DNA of 64,000 bases from Candidatus Poribacteria bacterium (GCA_022827625.1 JAJEIE010000027.1:424827-488826); one strand, 5' to 3'. Positions 8,461-19,237 are shown, numbered from the stretch's first letter. Numbers and translations are program-made. Notes: a model not told the origin generated them from the letters alone.

Positions 8461-10260
8461 ATGTCTTACGAGGTACTCGCCCAAAAATGGCGTCCCCAAA
8501 ACTTCAGTGATGTTGTTGGACAGGAGCACGTTACAACGACGCTGAAAAACCAGATTTTGTCCGAACGCGTCGGGCATGCGTATCTCTTTTGGGGGCCGCG
8601 CGGCACAGGAAAGACAACGGTTGCACGTATTTTTGCCAAAGCCGTCAACTGTCCGCACCGTCTTCAAGAAACGGAATTTGATGCCACCACCACCGCCGAA
8701 CCCTGCAACCACTGTGAATTTTGCAATGACATTTCACACAGTAGGTCCCTTGACGTATTCGAGATGGATGCTGCCTCCAATCGCGGGATTGATACCATTC
8801 GAGACCTTCGCGAAAACGTTAAACTCTCCCCTGCTGCCTGTACTTATAAAATCTATATCATAGATGAAGCGCACATGCTCTCGCCAGAGGCATTTAATGC
8901 CTTGCTTAAAACGCTTGAGGAGCCGCCGCCACATGTCATCTTCATCATGGCGACTACTGAACATGCCAAAATTCCGAAGACAATTAGTTCTCGCTGCCAA
9001 GATTTTGATTTCCGGCACTTAGAAGACCAAAAAATCATTGAACGTCTACAATTGATTGCCAATGAAGAAGAAGTTTCGGCGGACGCGGATGTTCTCGCAC
9101 TCATCACCCGACAATCTGAAGGATGTCTGCGAGATGCTGAAAATCTATTAGAACGCCTTATCGCTTCGACTGGGAAGGACTTGAAGATCGAAGCTGTCGA
9201 GCAAACCATTGGACTCGGATCCAGTTCCCTCCTTCGTGATCTCGCTGTTGCGATTATAGAAAGACACCTCGTAAAAGGATTGAAGACACTGAGTGACTTA
9301 ACCAAGCAAGGCACCGATTTGTCGAAATGTCTTGATCATCTCATCAGTCATTTTCGGGATCTGCGGCTCTTGGTAATTGATGATAGCCTGGGTGAACTGA
9401 TTCAGAGCCCACAGTCTGATCTCCCTGAACTCAAACAACAGGCTGAACGGATGTCGGTCAGTCGGTTATCGCGGATTATTAAAATTTTGATGCACACCAG
9501 TCGTGATATCAAGCAGTATGGATACCCGCAACTACAATTAGAGGCTGCATTCATTCAACTTAATTCGCTTGAAGAAGGTGCCCATCTTGAGGAGATTGTT
9601 AGCAAATTATCGGCATTAGAGCGAAAATTTGATGAAGCCGGCATTTCCGCAATACCTGAAATGCCGCCGCAGCGATCTCTATTTTCGAGCGAAAATCCAA
9701 GGGATACACGAGCCACATCCAACCAACGTCCTTTCCCTATGAGGCAAGGGGCTTCTACCACAAACCCATCCGATTTGGCAAAGGAAGCGACAGGTAGAGA
9801 TTCCGACAAACAAGCCGCAATATCCTCTTCACGGATACCGAACGGGTCAACCCGTTCACAGATGCATGATGCTGTCTGTTCATTGGCAGAATTGCCTTCA
9901 TTTTGGGAGGAGATAAAATCGAAACTTCCCATGAAAATCAGTCGTGGTTTACTCGCCGAATCCGTCCTATCAGTGAACGCACCAGACGTGGTTGAAATTG
10001 CCTGTTCGCCTGCATCCCTCCCCATCATTATGGATACCGATAAAAAAGTTATAACTGATGCCCTTACGCGCGCCGTCGGCGAACCTGTAAAAATTGCGTT
10101 GGTTGTTTTAGATACTGTTCCTGAACCCGAAAGACCTGGGAAAATGCCCGAAGAGACAAATCAGAAAACCCCAATGATGCGGAAGGTTGAGGCTGAGGAC
10201 GATCCGCAACTGAAAACAGCACTTACTCTCTTTGAGGCTACGGTTTTGGAAACCCAATAA
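8461..10260 (+). CDS. dnaX: DNA polymerase III subunit gamma/tau
   Basis: MSYEVLAQKWRPQNFSDVVGQEHV..., Walker A GPRGTGKTT, CNHCEFC zinc module, DEAHMLS. Confidence 0.95.
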   Translation: MSYEVLAQKWRPQNFSDVVGQEHVTTTLKNQILSERVGHAYLFWGPRGTGKTTVARIFAKAVNCPHRLQETEFDATTTAEPCNHCEFCNDISHSRSLDVFEMDAASNRGIDTIRDLRENVKLSPAACTYKIYIIDEAHMLSPEAFNALLKTLEEPPPHVIFIMATTEHAKIPKTISSRCQDFDFRHLEDQKIIERLQLIANEEEVSADADVLALITRQSEGCLRDAENLLERLIASTGKDLKIEAVEQTIGLGSSSLLRDLAVAIIERHLVKGLKTLSDLTKQGTDLSKCLDHLISHFRDLRLLVIDDSLGELIQSPQSDLPELKQQAERMSVSRLSRIIKILMHTSRDIKQYGYPQLQLEAAFIQLNSLEEGAHLEEIVSKLSALERKFDEAGISAIPEMPPQRSLFSSENPRDTRATSNQRPFPMRQGASTTNPSDLAKEATGRDSDKQAAISSSRIPNGSTRSQMHDAVCSLAELPSFWEEIKSKLPMKISRGLLAESVLSVNAPDVVEIACSPASLPIIMDTDKKVITDALTRAVGEPVKIALVVLDTVPEPERPGKMPEETNQKTPMMRKVEAEDDPQLKTALTLFEATVLETQ

Positions 10261-10389
10261 TCGCGTCTTTTCTAATGGGAAAGACGTATTCTTATAAGGA
10301 AATTTCTATTGTACTAAGCATTTTTGTAACAAGTCAGTCACTTATGCGTATACGATGATAAAATTGCTTGGAGGCAGGATAAAAAAATT

Positions 10390-10698
10390 ATGAAAATGAA
10401 TGACCTGATGAAACAGGCGCAGCAGATGCAGAAACGGATGCTTGAAATCCGAGAAGAACTCGCGAACCGAACCGTCGAAGCAACCGTCGGCGGCGGAATG
10501 GTAACTGCTGTCGTCAATGGGCAACAGGAAATTGTTTCACTCCATATTACACCGGAAGTTGTTGATCCGGACGATACTGAAATGCTTGAAGACTTGGTTG
10601 TCGCTGCTATCAACGAAGCACTACAACAATCACAAGAATTGATGTCCTCGGAAATGAGCAAATTGACCGGTGGACTTAAAATTCCAGGGCTACCCTAA
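10390..10698 (+). CDS. ybaB: YbaB/EbfC nucleoid-associated protein
   Basis: 102 aa, MNDLMKQAQQMQKRMLEIREELANRTVEATVGGGMVTAVVNG; lies between dnaX and recR. Confidence 0.92.
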   Translation: MKMNDLMKQAQQMQKRMLEIREELANRTVEATVGGGMVTAVVNGQQEIVSLHITPEVVDPDDTEMLEDLVVAAINEALQQSQELMSSEMSKLTGGLKIPGLP

Positions 10699-10781
10699 CC
10701 AGAATTGTTAGCAAGTCGCTATTAGCAAGAAGATGTTGTGTTTGCCGAAAAATTTTTACGATCTACACATAAGACTGATGG

Positions 10782-11420
10782 TTGACTGTTGATAAGCAAA
10801 AATTCATGCAAGAATATCCGAAACCGTTGGCAAAACTTATCTCAGAGCTCCAGAAACTTCCTACGATTGGACAGAAAACAGCACAGCGCTTAGCGTTCTT
10901 TATGCTGAAGTTACCTGATACCGAGACTGCCCAAATCGCAGAAGCTATCGCGCAAGTAAAGAAACTGTTATGTTACTGTGGTATCTGTGGTGCTATTACC
11001 GATGCCGATCCGTGCTACATCTGTACAAATCCCCGCCGCGATCAACAGGTCATTTGTGTTGTTGAAGAGTCTGATGACCTGTGGGCAATTGAGCGAACGA
11101 ATGGGTATAAGGGGCTTTATCACGTTTTAGGGGGTGTTTTGTCACCATTGGATGGCACTGGACCCGATGAACTCGGAATAAATAAACTCTTTCAACGGAT
11201 TCAGCAACCTGCTCCTGGGGCAAAACCTATTCAGGAGGTAATACTCGCCACAAATTGGACCACCGAAGGACAGGCAACGGCACTCTACCTTACGCAGCAC
11301 TTGGAGATGTTTAAAGTCGATGTCACTCGTATTGCCTACGGTATTCCTGTGGGTGGTGATTTGGAATACATTGACGAGGTAACGCTGGCGAAGGCACTTG
11401 AAGGCAGGCGGAAAGCTTAG
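10782..11420 (+). CDS. recR: Recombination protein RecR
   Basis: LPTIGQKTAQRLAFFML, CGICGAITDADPCYIC zinc finger, Toprim YHVLGGVLSPLDGTGP; TTG start or ATG 10806. Confidence 0.93.
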   Translation: MTVDKQKFMQEYPKPLAKLISELQKLPTIGQKTAQRLAFFMLKLPDTETAQIAEAIAQVKKLLCYCGICGAITDADPCYICTNPRRDQQVICVVEESDDLWAIERTNGYKGLYHVLGGVLSPLDGTGPDELGINKLFQRIQQPAPGAKPIQEVILATNWTTEGQATALYLTQHLEMFKVDVTRIAYGIPVGGDLEYIDEVTLAKALEGRRKA

Positions 11421-12362
11421 ATGCGGAAGCGATTGTTTATATTCATAGTACTCGGCATTAGTCTGTTCTGTGATGTTTTTCATGTTGCAGCAGCACCAAA
11501 AACTGACAGCCGACAGCCGACAGCCATCTTTGATGCACAACGGGCTTTCGCGATATTAGAAAAACAATGTGATTTTGGACCGCGCCCCCCGGGTTCAGCA
11601 GCACATCGTCAAACTCAGCGTTATTTGTTCACTGAACTTGAAAAATATGCGGATAACGTAGAACTTCAGCCGTGTCAATACGAGGTGGACGGTGTAGTGC
11701 TTCGACTCAACAATATCTTAGCAGAGTTTGGAGCGAAAGTTGTTACGGGGGTAGAACCAATCAGAGAGACGCTTCTACTCGCTGCACATTGGGATACGCG
11801 CCCCTTCGCTGATCGAGATCCGAAGCCAGAAAATCAAGATAAACCGATTCTCGGTGCTAACGATGGTGCTTCTGGGGTTGCAGTACTTCTTGAGATTGCG
11901 AGAGTTCTCAGTCTACATCCACCGCCGCGTCGAATTGTTATCGTGCTTTTTGATGGTGAAGATTATGGCAGATCCGTTGATGACATGTTCATCGGTTCTC
12001 GCTTTTTCGCACAAAATCTTGGAAAATGGAGACCTGATTACGGTATACTATTGGATATGGTGGGAGACAAGGATTTGAGTCTTCCAATAGAGCGTTACTC
12101 TTGGGAAGCGAATCGTGAGTTCACTCAAGCCATTTGGAATCGGGCATCGACCCTTGGTTTGGCACCTTTCCAGCAGCGGTTAGGGGCGGCGATTTTGGAC
12201 GATCACGTTCCTCTTATCAAGGTGGGGATTCCAATGGTGAATATCATCGATTTCACTTACCCCTATTGGCATACCGTTGAAGACACGGTGGACAAATGTA
12301 GTCCAAAAAGCCTTGAAATCGTCGCCACGCTCGTTATGAGTATCATTTATGATGGGCTTTAA
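11421..12362 (+). CDS. M28-family peptidase / glutaminyl cyclotransferase-like, exported
   Basis: Signal peptide then 'LLAAHWDTRPFADRD...GANDGASGVAVLLEIARVL...VLFDGEDYG...DHVPLIKVGIPMVNIIDFTYPYWHTVEDT'. Confidence 0.88.
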   Translation: MRKRLFIFIVLGISLFCDVFHVAAAPKTDSRQPTAIFDAQRAFAILEKQCDFGPRPPGSAAHRQTQRYLFTELEKYADNVELQPCQYEVDGVVLRLNNILAEFGAKVVTGVEPIRETLLLAAHWDTRPFADRDPKPENQDKPILGANDGASGVAVLLEIARVLSLHPPPRRIVIVLFDGEDYGRSVDDMFIGSRFFAQNLGKWRPDYGILLDMVGDKDLSLPIERYSWEANREFTQAIWNRASTLGLAPFQQRLGAAILDDHVPLIKVGIPMVNIIDFTYPYWHTVEDTVDKCSPKSLEIVATLVMSIIYDGL

Positions 12363-12478
12363 TGCGTTTTCGGTGCTTGGTTATCAGTTTTCAGTTAAAC
12401 TGGACAGACTGCTGGATTTAGGTAGATTGTTACAAAGTGTCTCTTAACCGACAACCGACAACTGACAACTAAAAGAAA

Positions 12479-14383
12479 ATGAATACTTATCAAAAACGTT
12501 ATGATGTTATCGTAGTCGGGGCAGGGCATGCCGGTTGTGAGGCTGCACTTGCCGCGGCGCGGATGGGTTGTGAAACACTCATTGTCACTATCAATCTTGA
12601 TACTATCGCGAAAATGTCGTGTAACCCCGCCATTGGTGGGCTTGCTAAGGGACACCTTGTTAAAGAGATAGACGCGCTCGGCGGCGAGATGGCAAAAACT
12701 ATTGATAAAACCGGCATTCAATTCCGCCGTCTCAATACCAAAAAGGGGCCCGCTGTTAGGTCGAGTCGGGCACAAGCGGATAAGAAGGCGTACCAAGATG
12801 AAATGAAGCGCGTCTTAGAGGTAGAAGAACGACTTGATATTAAACAGGTATTGGTTGAAGAACTCCTCGTTGAAAATGGAAAGTGCATCGGAATTTTAAG
12901 CCAGACGCGGACTGCTTATTTGGGCGAAACTGTAATTCTCACAACCGGGACTTTCTTGAAAGGCGTAATTCATATTGGCGATGTTTCCTATAGTGCTGGT
13001 AGGGCTGGTGAATCCGCTGCTGAGAAACTCTCGGAAAGTTTTTTGAACCTCGGTTTTGAGATTGGCAGGCTCAAAACGGGGACACCCCCGCGCGTCAATG
13101 CCCATACAATTGACTTCAGCCAAATGGAAATCCAACCCGGCGATGAAGACCCACTTCCCTTCTCCTTCACAACTGAACATATCACCCAGTCGCAGCTGCC
13201 CTGTTATCTAACTTACACAAACGAGAATACGCACGCGATCATTCGTGAAAATCTCCACCGATCTGCAATGTACAGCGGTCGCATTGTTGGCATCGGTCCC
13301 CGCTATTGTCCGTCAATTGAAGATAAGGTGGTCCGATTCGCCGAAAAAACTGAACATCAAGTTTTCGTCGAACCGGAGGGGAGGGATACGGATGAGATTT
13401 ACCTAAATGGGATTTCTGCAAGTCTACCGGAAGATGTACAGGTCGAGATGGTGCATAGCATCAAGGGGTTAGAGAACGCCGAAATCATGCGCTTCGGATA
13501 CGCTGTGGAGTACGACTTTGCCCCGGCGACCCAACTGCAGCCAACGCTTGAGACGAAAAGCGTACCTGGACTCTATTTCGCAGGACAACTCAATGGCACT
13601 ACGGGTTACGAGGAAGCCGCCGCACAAGGGCTTATGGCAGGAATCAACGCAGCACTAAAGGTGAAAGGTGAAGAACCCCTTATCCTTGACAGGTCCCAAG
13701 CCTATGTAGCTGTACTTATTGACGATCTTGTTACCTTGGATATTCGTGAACCTTACCGGATGTTCACGTCGCGTGCCGAGTACAGATTGACCTTGCGGGA
13801 GGACAACGCCGATCTAAGACTCACTGAAATCGGTAAACGAATTGGACTTGTTGATGACAACAGATACCGTCAATTTCAAAGGAAAGCTGAAAATATCCAA
13901 ACAGAATTAAAACGCTTGCACGAAACTGTCCTTAAACCAGGAGAACCGCCTCTTATTGGAGGCGGACAGGTTGTGCCTGCTGACAGTTGGGCAACTATAG
14001 TCAAAACCGGTGAATTAAAGCAACCCACATCCTTGGCGGAACTGCTGAGACGCCCTCAACTTCATTATGAAGATATAGGTCAGATTGTACCATCGCCTGA
14101 GATTTTATCAGAAGCCGTGAAGGAGCAGGTGGAGATTCAGATTAAGTACGAGGGCTACATTCAGCGACAGCAGCGACAAATTCACCAATTCAAAAAGATG
14201 GAAAACTTCCGGATACCCGATGCGTTTGACTATGATGAGGTTCCCGGATTAAAGGCGGAAGCACGTGAAAAACTAATGAAAATTCGACCTGCTTCTATTG
14301 GACAAGCCTCGCGGCTACCCGGTGTTTCGCCTGCGGATATTTCAATATTGACGGTTATCCTTCATCAACACAACGCAACATAG
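12479..14383 (+). CDS. mnmG: tRNA uridine-5-carboxymethylaminomethyl modification enzyme MnmG (GidA)
   Basis: VIVVGAGHAGCEAALAAARMG..., CNPAIGGLAKGHLVKEIDALGGEM. Confidence 0.96.
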   Translation: MNTYQKRYDVIVVGAGHAGCEAALAAARMGCETLIVTINLDTIAKMSCNPAIGGLAKGHLVKEIDALGGEMAKTIDKTGIQFRRLNTKKGPAVRSSRAQADKKAYQDEMKRVLEVEERLDIKQVLVEELLVENGKCIGILSQTRTAYLGETVILTTGTFLKGVIHIGDVSYSAGRAGESAAEKLSESFLNLGFEIGRLKTGTPPRVNAHTIDFSQMEIQPGDEDPLPFSFTTEHITQSQLPCYLTYTNENTHAIIRENLHRSAMYSGRIVGIGPRYCPSIEDKVVRFAEKTEHQVFVEPEGRDTDEIYLNGISASLPEDVQVEMVHSIKGLENAEIMRFGYAVEYDFAPATQLQPTLETKSVPGLYFAGQLNGTTGYEEAAAQGLMAGINAALKVKGEEPLILDRSQAYVAVLIDDLVTLDIREPYRMFTSRAEYRLTLREDNADLRLTEIGKRIGLVDDNRYRQFQRKAENIQTELKRLHETVLKPGEPPLIGGGQVVPADSWATIVKTGELKQPTSLAELLRRPQLHYEDIGQIVPSPEILSEAVKEQVEIQIKYEGYIQRQQRQIHQFKKMENFRIPDAFDYDEVPGLKAEAREKLMKIRPASIGQASRLPGVSPADISILTVILHQHNAT

Positions 14384-14469
14384 GGGTTCGCATTAGCAAG
14401 GAAGCAAGACAAACTGCGAGTCGTGAAAAGCGAACGACTCACAACGAATCGCGAACAGCGATAAAGCAA

Positions 14470-15141
14470 TTGGTAAATTATAAACAGCACTTAAAAGAGG
14501 CGTTTAATCGCTACGGATTTCCGCTAACAACGCGTCAAGTCGCACAATTTACGCAATATCGCGATGAATTACTTCGGTGGAATGCCCGTATAAATCTGAC
14601 CGCGATTACGGATGCTGACGCAATTATCCATAAACATTTTCTCGACTCGCTAAGTGTCTTGAAATACATCACACTGAGAGATGGAGATTCTATTATTGAT
14701 GTGGGAACAGGTGCCGGATTCCCAGGCGTTGTCCTAAAAATCTACGTCCCGGAGGTCCGGTTAACACTTGTTGAAGCCTCAAAAAAGAAAGCGAGTTTTC
14801 TAAAATTTATCGTTCCGCAATTGCGGTTGTATCAAGCAGAAAACGTTGCCATACTTGCCGAGCGTGCCGAAGTTTGTGCCCAACAGCCTGCACATATTGG
14901 GGCATACGATTGGGTCTTCACCCGCTACATTGCTACCCTCGCGGATTCAGCCGACTTTTGCTTGCCGTTGCTGAAACAGAATGGAAAGTGGATAGCCTAT
15001 AAGTCTGGTGTGGAGACAATCAAAACTGAAATTGACGAAAGCGCGACGTGTCTGAACACGCTCGGTGGAGTTGTTGAAACTGTCCTTACAAACGCAAAGT
15101 TCAATCGAAGTTATGTTGTAATGCGCCGTGTTAAAGTGTGA
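14470..15141 (+). CDS. rsmG: 16S rRNA (guanine-N7) methyltransferase RsmG (GidB)
   Basis: LLRWNARINLTAI..., IIDVGTGAGFPGVVLKI; follows mnmG. Confidence 0.94.
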   Translation: MVNYKQHLKEAFNRYGFPLTTRQVAQFTQYRDELLRWNARINLTAITDADAIIHKHFLDSLSVLKYITLRDGDSIIDVGTGAGFPGVVLKIYVPEVRLTLVEASKKKASFLKFIVPQLRLYQAENVAILAERAEVCAQQPAHIGAYDWVFTRYIATLADSADFCLPLLKQNGKWIAYKSGVETIKTEIDESATCLNTLGGVVETVLTNAKFNRSYVVMRRVKV

Positions 15142-15223
15142 AGCGTGCAAATTTCGCGTAATAGGGCGAGGGCAATGTTTTTAAAAGTACAATACCTCAA
15201 ATAAGAAAACTAAGGAAAATCCT

Positions 15224-15562
15224 ATGAATTTTGACACAACGATTGCAGAAAAAAATATCTCTATTCTTCATGTAGAGGGAAAGATTCTTGGAAATGCCGC
15301 TGATGTATTTCGCAGAGAGATGGAACAGCAACTTCAAGCAGCACAAGGTAAATTAGTTGTTGATTTGATGAATGTTCCCTTAATTGACAGCAGCGCGTTG
15401 GGAGCGATTGTACTTACGTTAAAATACTGTCAGGAATCGGGCGGTAAATTAGTTTTGCTCAATCCACAGAAGGCCGTTCGGGAAGTCTTGGAAGTGACGC
15501 AGCTCGCAACCGTTATTGAAATTTATGATACGGAGGAGAGCGCAAGTGCCGCTTTGATATAG
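15224..15562 (+). CDS. STAS-domain anti-sigma factor antagonist
   Basis: 112 aa; 'LVVDLMNVPLIDSSALGAIVLTLKYCQ'. Confidence 0.88.
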   Translation: MNFDTTIAEKNISILHVEGKILGNAADVFRREMEQQLQAAQGKLVVDLMNVPLIDSSALGAIVLTLKYCQESGGKLVLLNPQKAVREVLEVTQLATVIEIYDTEESASAALI

Positions 15563-15618
15563 CAGTGCCAAAAATGTGCCTACAAGAATTCCCGTGGTAA
15601 CACGGGAGGCAAAGCCCT

Positions 15619-18006
15619 ATGGAGCGTTCTCGATTTAAGATAGGTTTACGCGGTCAACAGATCGTTCTATTTTTGTTAGTTGCGTTGATGCCGCTGTTTG
15701 CTGTTTCATTGGTTATAAAAGTTCTTGGTGAGAATGCTCTCAAGGACAGTGTCGGAGAGAGCCTTGTACTCCTCGCTGAAGAAAAATTGGCTCGCGCCGA
15801 TAAGGCGATCTCTCAAAGAATCACGAATATTCAAACGGAACTCCCGAATATCCGACCGGCAGTTGCCCGGTCGAATACTGCCAAGGGACAGCAGTCGGTG
15901 TTTTTCAGCGTATGGGCACGCCTCGAAGATAGTATCCGTTTGCTTGAGACTTATGCTGGTTATAAAACTGAAGTGACCATTGTTAATGCTTCGGGATATG
16001 TCCTTCGCTCGAACAACTCACAATTGGATTACGACACAAAAAAGGAACGACCCTATACCGTAAAAGACAAGAAGTGGTGGCAAAGCGCTTACAACAACGG
16101 CATCGGTTACCCATTCGTGGAAGATGTCATTTATGATGACGTGCGCGGGATATACTTGCTTCCAGTCGCACTCCCGATACGTACTTCTACTAAAAGTTCT
16201 TCTGCTCTACAAGAAAGCGATACAATCGGCGTGCTCAGAACAATTTTGTTGCTACCTGAACTTACCAGTTTAGTCGGATCACAACAGGATCTCACCGGAA
16301 CATATACCTTTTTAACAAACGGTTCTGGGAAAATTATTGCAGCATCACCTCATAGCGGATATCGTATAGGTAGTTACATAGACATGAATGATGCTGTAGA
16401 GGAGGCAATTATTGAGGGAAAAAAAGGGATCCATGGCAAGTACTATGACTATGAATCACACGGTGAAGCGGATGCGTTCGATGAACAACGCGTCTACGGT
16501 TGGGCGCGAACTCGACCTGTAACGAACGAATCTTGGAAGACACAACAGAACTTTAGCAATTGGATACTCTTTATTTCCCGTCCAACCTCTTCTGCTTACG
16601 CCGGGGTTGTTAAGCTAAACAGATACATTTTTTATGTTACCATTGCCTCAAGTGGCATCGTTGTAATTATTGCCTGCTGGGCTGCCCAACGTATAGCAAG
16701 GCCGATATTAGAAGTCGCGCAGGCAGCCGACAGCATCGGACAGGGCGAATTTGACAGTGAAATTCTCATTGAGAGTGATGATGAAGTCGGGGTCCTCGCT
16801 GAAAAATTCAATGAGATGCGCCGCAATCTCAAAACGGCGGTTGATAAACTCAGGCAGGAAGAAAGAAAACTTACCACTATTGTCGAGAACCTCGGTGAGG
16901 GGCTTATTGTTGTTGAACCCGGTGGGCGCGTACTATACGTCAATCCTGTAGCTGAACGACTTTTAAATCTGGGACGGACTGCTGGTTATCAGAACTTTAT
17001 CACTATTGACACTAAGACTGGTACTATCTCTTGGACAAAACGATTGGTGGGTGATGCATCTACGACAGCAGATACAAGAACCGTTGATCTGAAAGTGTTG
17101 TCTGCCTCACAGCGGGAAATGAAACAGCATCAAACGATGATTGCCGAAATCGGGGTCGGTGGAGATCGCATAGATGATGAGGCGCGAGTGCTTCGCATTA
17201 TAGCAAGCCAGTTCGCTGATGAAAAAAATAACGTCGCAGGGATGGTTTACGTCTTTGATGACATCACGCATGAACATGAAATAGAGCAGATGAAGTCGGA
17301 GTTCGTTTCTTTGGTCTCACACGAATTACGGACACCCCTAACCTCTATCATCGGCTTTATTTCGCTGATACTCGATGGAAAAACCGGGAAAATAAATCAA
17401 AAGCAATATGAAAGTCTGAGTCGCGCGCACCGGCAATCTAAGCGACTTGCTGCGCTTATTAATGATTTGCTTGATGTCTCCCGAATTGAAGCCGGACGTA
17501 TTGAGATGAAACGGGAACAAGTCCAGATAGACTGGATCGCTGAAAGAAGGATTGAGGAGCTTCGACCCCAAGCAGATGAAAAGGCTATCCGTTTATTGTT
17601 GGATGCTGAACTCAATCTACCCATATTAATTGCTGACGCGGATCGGATCGGCCAAGTCTTTATTAATCTCATAGGGAACGCGATTAAATTTACACCCGAC
17701 GGTGGAAAAGTGACAGTGAGAATATCAAAATCACTGCAGAATGGAAGTCCAGTGGATGGTGTTCACGTTGAAGTAATTGACACGGGACTCGGGATCCCTG
17801 CTGAAGGACGAGAGAAAGTTTTTGATAAATTCCAGCAACTCAGGAGTACGCGAACCCAGCACCAAGGAGGGACTGGATTGGGACTCTCGATAGCGTCTGG
17901 AATAATTGAAGCGCACGGTGGAAAAATATGGGTAGAGGCGGGCGATAACGGACAAGGATGCAATTTTCAGTTTTTTATTCCGATCGGACACGAAGAAAAT
18001 GGCTGA
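15619..18006 (+). CDS. Sensor histidine kinase (Cache-like, HAMP, PAS, HisKA, HATPase)
   Basis: SHELRTPLTSIIGFISLILDG, NAIKFTPDGGKV, DTGLGIPAEGREKVFDKF, GTGLGLSIASGI. Confidence 0.93.
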   Translation: MERSRFKIGLRGQQIVLFLLVALMPLFAVSLVIKVLGENALKDSVGESLVLLAEEKLARADKAISQRITNIQTELPNIRPAVARSNTAKGQQSVFFSVWARLEDSIRLLETYAGYKTEVTIVNASGYVLRSNNSQLDYDTKKERPYTVKDKKWWQSAYNNGIGYPFVEDVIYDDVRGIYLLPVALPIRTSTKSSSALQESDTIGVLRTILLLPELTSLVGSQQDLTGTYTFLTNGSGKIIAASPHSGYRIGSYIDMNDAVEEAIIEGKKGIHGKYYDYESHGEADAFDEQRVYGWARTRPVTNESWKTQQNFSNWILFISRPTSSAYAGVVKLNRYIFYVTIASSGIVVIIACWAAQRIARPILEVAQAADSIGQGEFDSEILIESDDEVGVLAEKFNEMRRNLKTAVDKLRQEERKLTTIVENLGEGLIVVEPGGRVLYVNPVAERLLNLGRTAGYQNFITIDTKTGTISWTKRLVGDASTTADTRTVDLKVLSASQREMKQHQTMIAEIGVGGDRIDDEARVLRIIASQFADEKNNVAGMVYVFDDITHEHEIEQMKSEFVSLVSHELRTPLTSIIGFISLILDGKTGKINQKQYESLSRAHRQSKRLAALINDLLDVSRIEAGRIEMKREQVQIDWIAERRIEELRPQADEKAIRLLLDAELNLPILIADADRIGQVFINLIGNAIKFTPDGGKVTVRISKSLQNGSPVDGVHVEVIDTGLGIPAEGREKVFDKFQQLRSTRTQHQGGTGLGLSIASGIIEAHGGKIWVEAGDNGQGCNFQFFIPIGHEENG

Positions 18007-19237
18007 AACGATTTTAGTTGTTGATGATGACCTGGATATCCTTGAACTCCTCAAGATGAATTTAGAGCCGGATGGGTACGAGGTCCGCACCGCAAGTGAT
18101 GGCAAGGCGGCTGTAGAAACTGCTACTCTTGATCCGCCGGATCTCATTTTACTTGATGTCATGATGCCGCATAAAGATGGTTTTCAGGTCATTGAAGAAC
18201 TTAAAAATATAGAGGAGACAAAGACCGTTCCGGTCATTCTGCTTACTGCGCGCGGACAAACGGAAGACAAAGTTCAGGGGCTTGATGCCGGTGCTGACGA
18301 TTACATCACCAAACCTTTTGACCTCCGAGAGGTAACCGCGCGGGTTAAGGCGGTGCTTGGACGGACACGGCCCATCAAATATATAAACCCTCTCATGAGG
18401 GCAATGGGATCTGGGTTCAACGAGGCTGGTGTTCAACAACTCGCTGGACATCTACAGGCTGCTGCGGCTATTCAGAAAAAATTATTGCCGGAACAGGCAC
18501 CCAGTTTTCAAGGGTTTGACATCGGCATACTGCTCCAGAGTTCCATGTCTGTTTCCGGGGATTTCTATGATTTTATTCCGCTCAGTGAAACACGGATCGG
18601 AATCGTCTTGGGTGATGTGAAGGGGAATGGAATCCCAGCTGCACTTTTAATGGTAATGATCCGAACAGCACTACGTTTGCTCTGTCGTGAAGCGGATGAT
18701 CCGGCTTCGATTCTTAAACGGATTAACGATTTAGTCGTCCGCGACACGGATGCGACCCTCTTCGCAACGATGATCTATGGCGTAATGGACACTGTGACTT
18801 CCACTTTCACATATTCAAATGGTGGACACTGCTATCCATTGCACCGGAAAAGGACGGGTGTGATAGATGTTTTAAAAACCGGCAGTATGTTGGTTGGCGC
18901 GTTTGAAGAAGCGACCTTTGCCAGCAACACCTGCCTCTTAGCACCCGGTGATATTGTCGTTTTCTATACCGATGGTATCACTGAGACGAATGCTGGAGAT
19001 GACTCGGTTGTAAATGAAAACATATTGGTAGGTTCAGAGGACGTTAAAGGACAACAAAATGCGACATCGTCAGATGTGTTCTATGGTCAGGATAGGCTGG
19101 CTGCTTGCATTTCCGAAAATGCAATATTGTCTGCATCAGCATTGTGTGAAGCAATTGTTGAGGACTTGGCTCGCTTTAGTGGCAGTACACAGACGCATGA
19201 TGACAGGGCTTTGGTTGTTATCAAACGCAATACGTAA
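17999..19237 (+). CDS. Response regulator fused to PP2C/SpoIIE phosphatase (RsbU-like)
   Basis: Receiver 'ILVVDDDLDILELL...LILLDVMMPHKDG...LLTARG'; SpoIIE 'SVSGDFYDFIPL...IVLGDVKGNGIPAALLM'; ATG overlaps upstream stop. Confidence 0.92.
   Translation: MAETILVVDDDLDILELLKMNLEPDGYEVRTASDGKAAVETATLDPPDLILLDVMMPHKDGFQVIEELKNIEETKTVPVILLTARGQTEDKVQGLDAGADDYITKPFDLREVTARVKAVLGRTRPIKYINPLMRAMGSGFNEAGVQQLAGHLQAAAAIQKKLLPEQAPSFQGFDIGILLQSSMSVSGDFYDFIPLSETRIGIVLGDVKGNGIPAALLMVMIRTALRLLCREADDPASILKRINDLVVRDTDATLFATMIYGVMDTVTSTFTYSNGGHCYPLHRKRTGVIDVLKTGSMLVGAFEEATFASNTCLLAPGDIVVFYTDGITETNAGDDSVVNENILVGSEDVKGQQNATSSDVFYGQDRLAACISENAILSASALCEAIVEDLARFSGSTQTHDDRALVVIKRNT

Noticed and set aside
10262-10290. 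Terminator after dnaX (GTCTTTTC...GGAAAGAC)
   Set aside because: The hairpin exists but lacks a following T-run, so it was not listed as a terminator.
16632-18162. Minus-strand Ser-rich ORFs antisense to the histidine kinase
   Set aside because: Typical antisense translations of a coding region; the plus strand carries clear kinase motifs.
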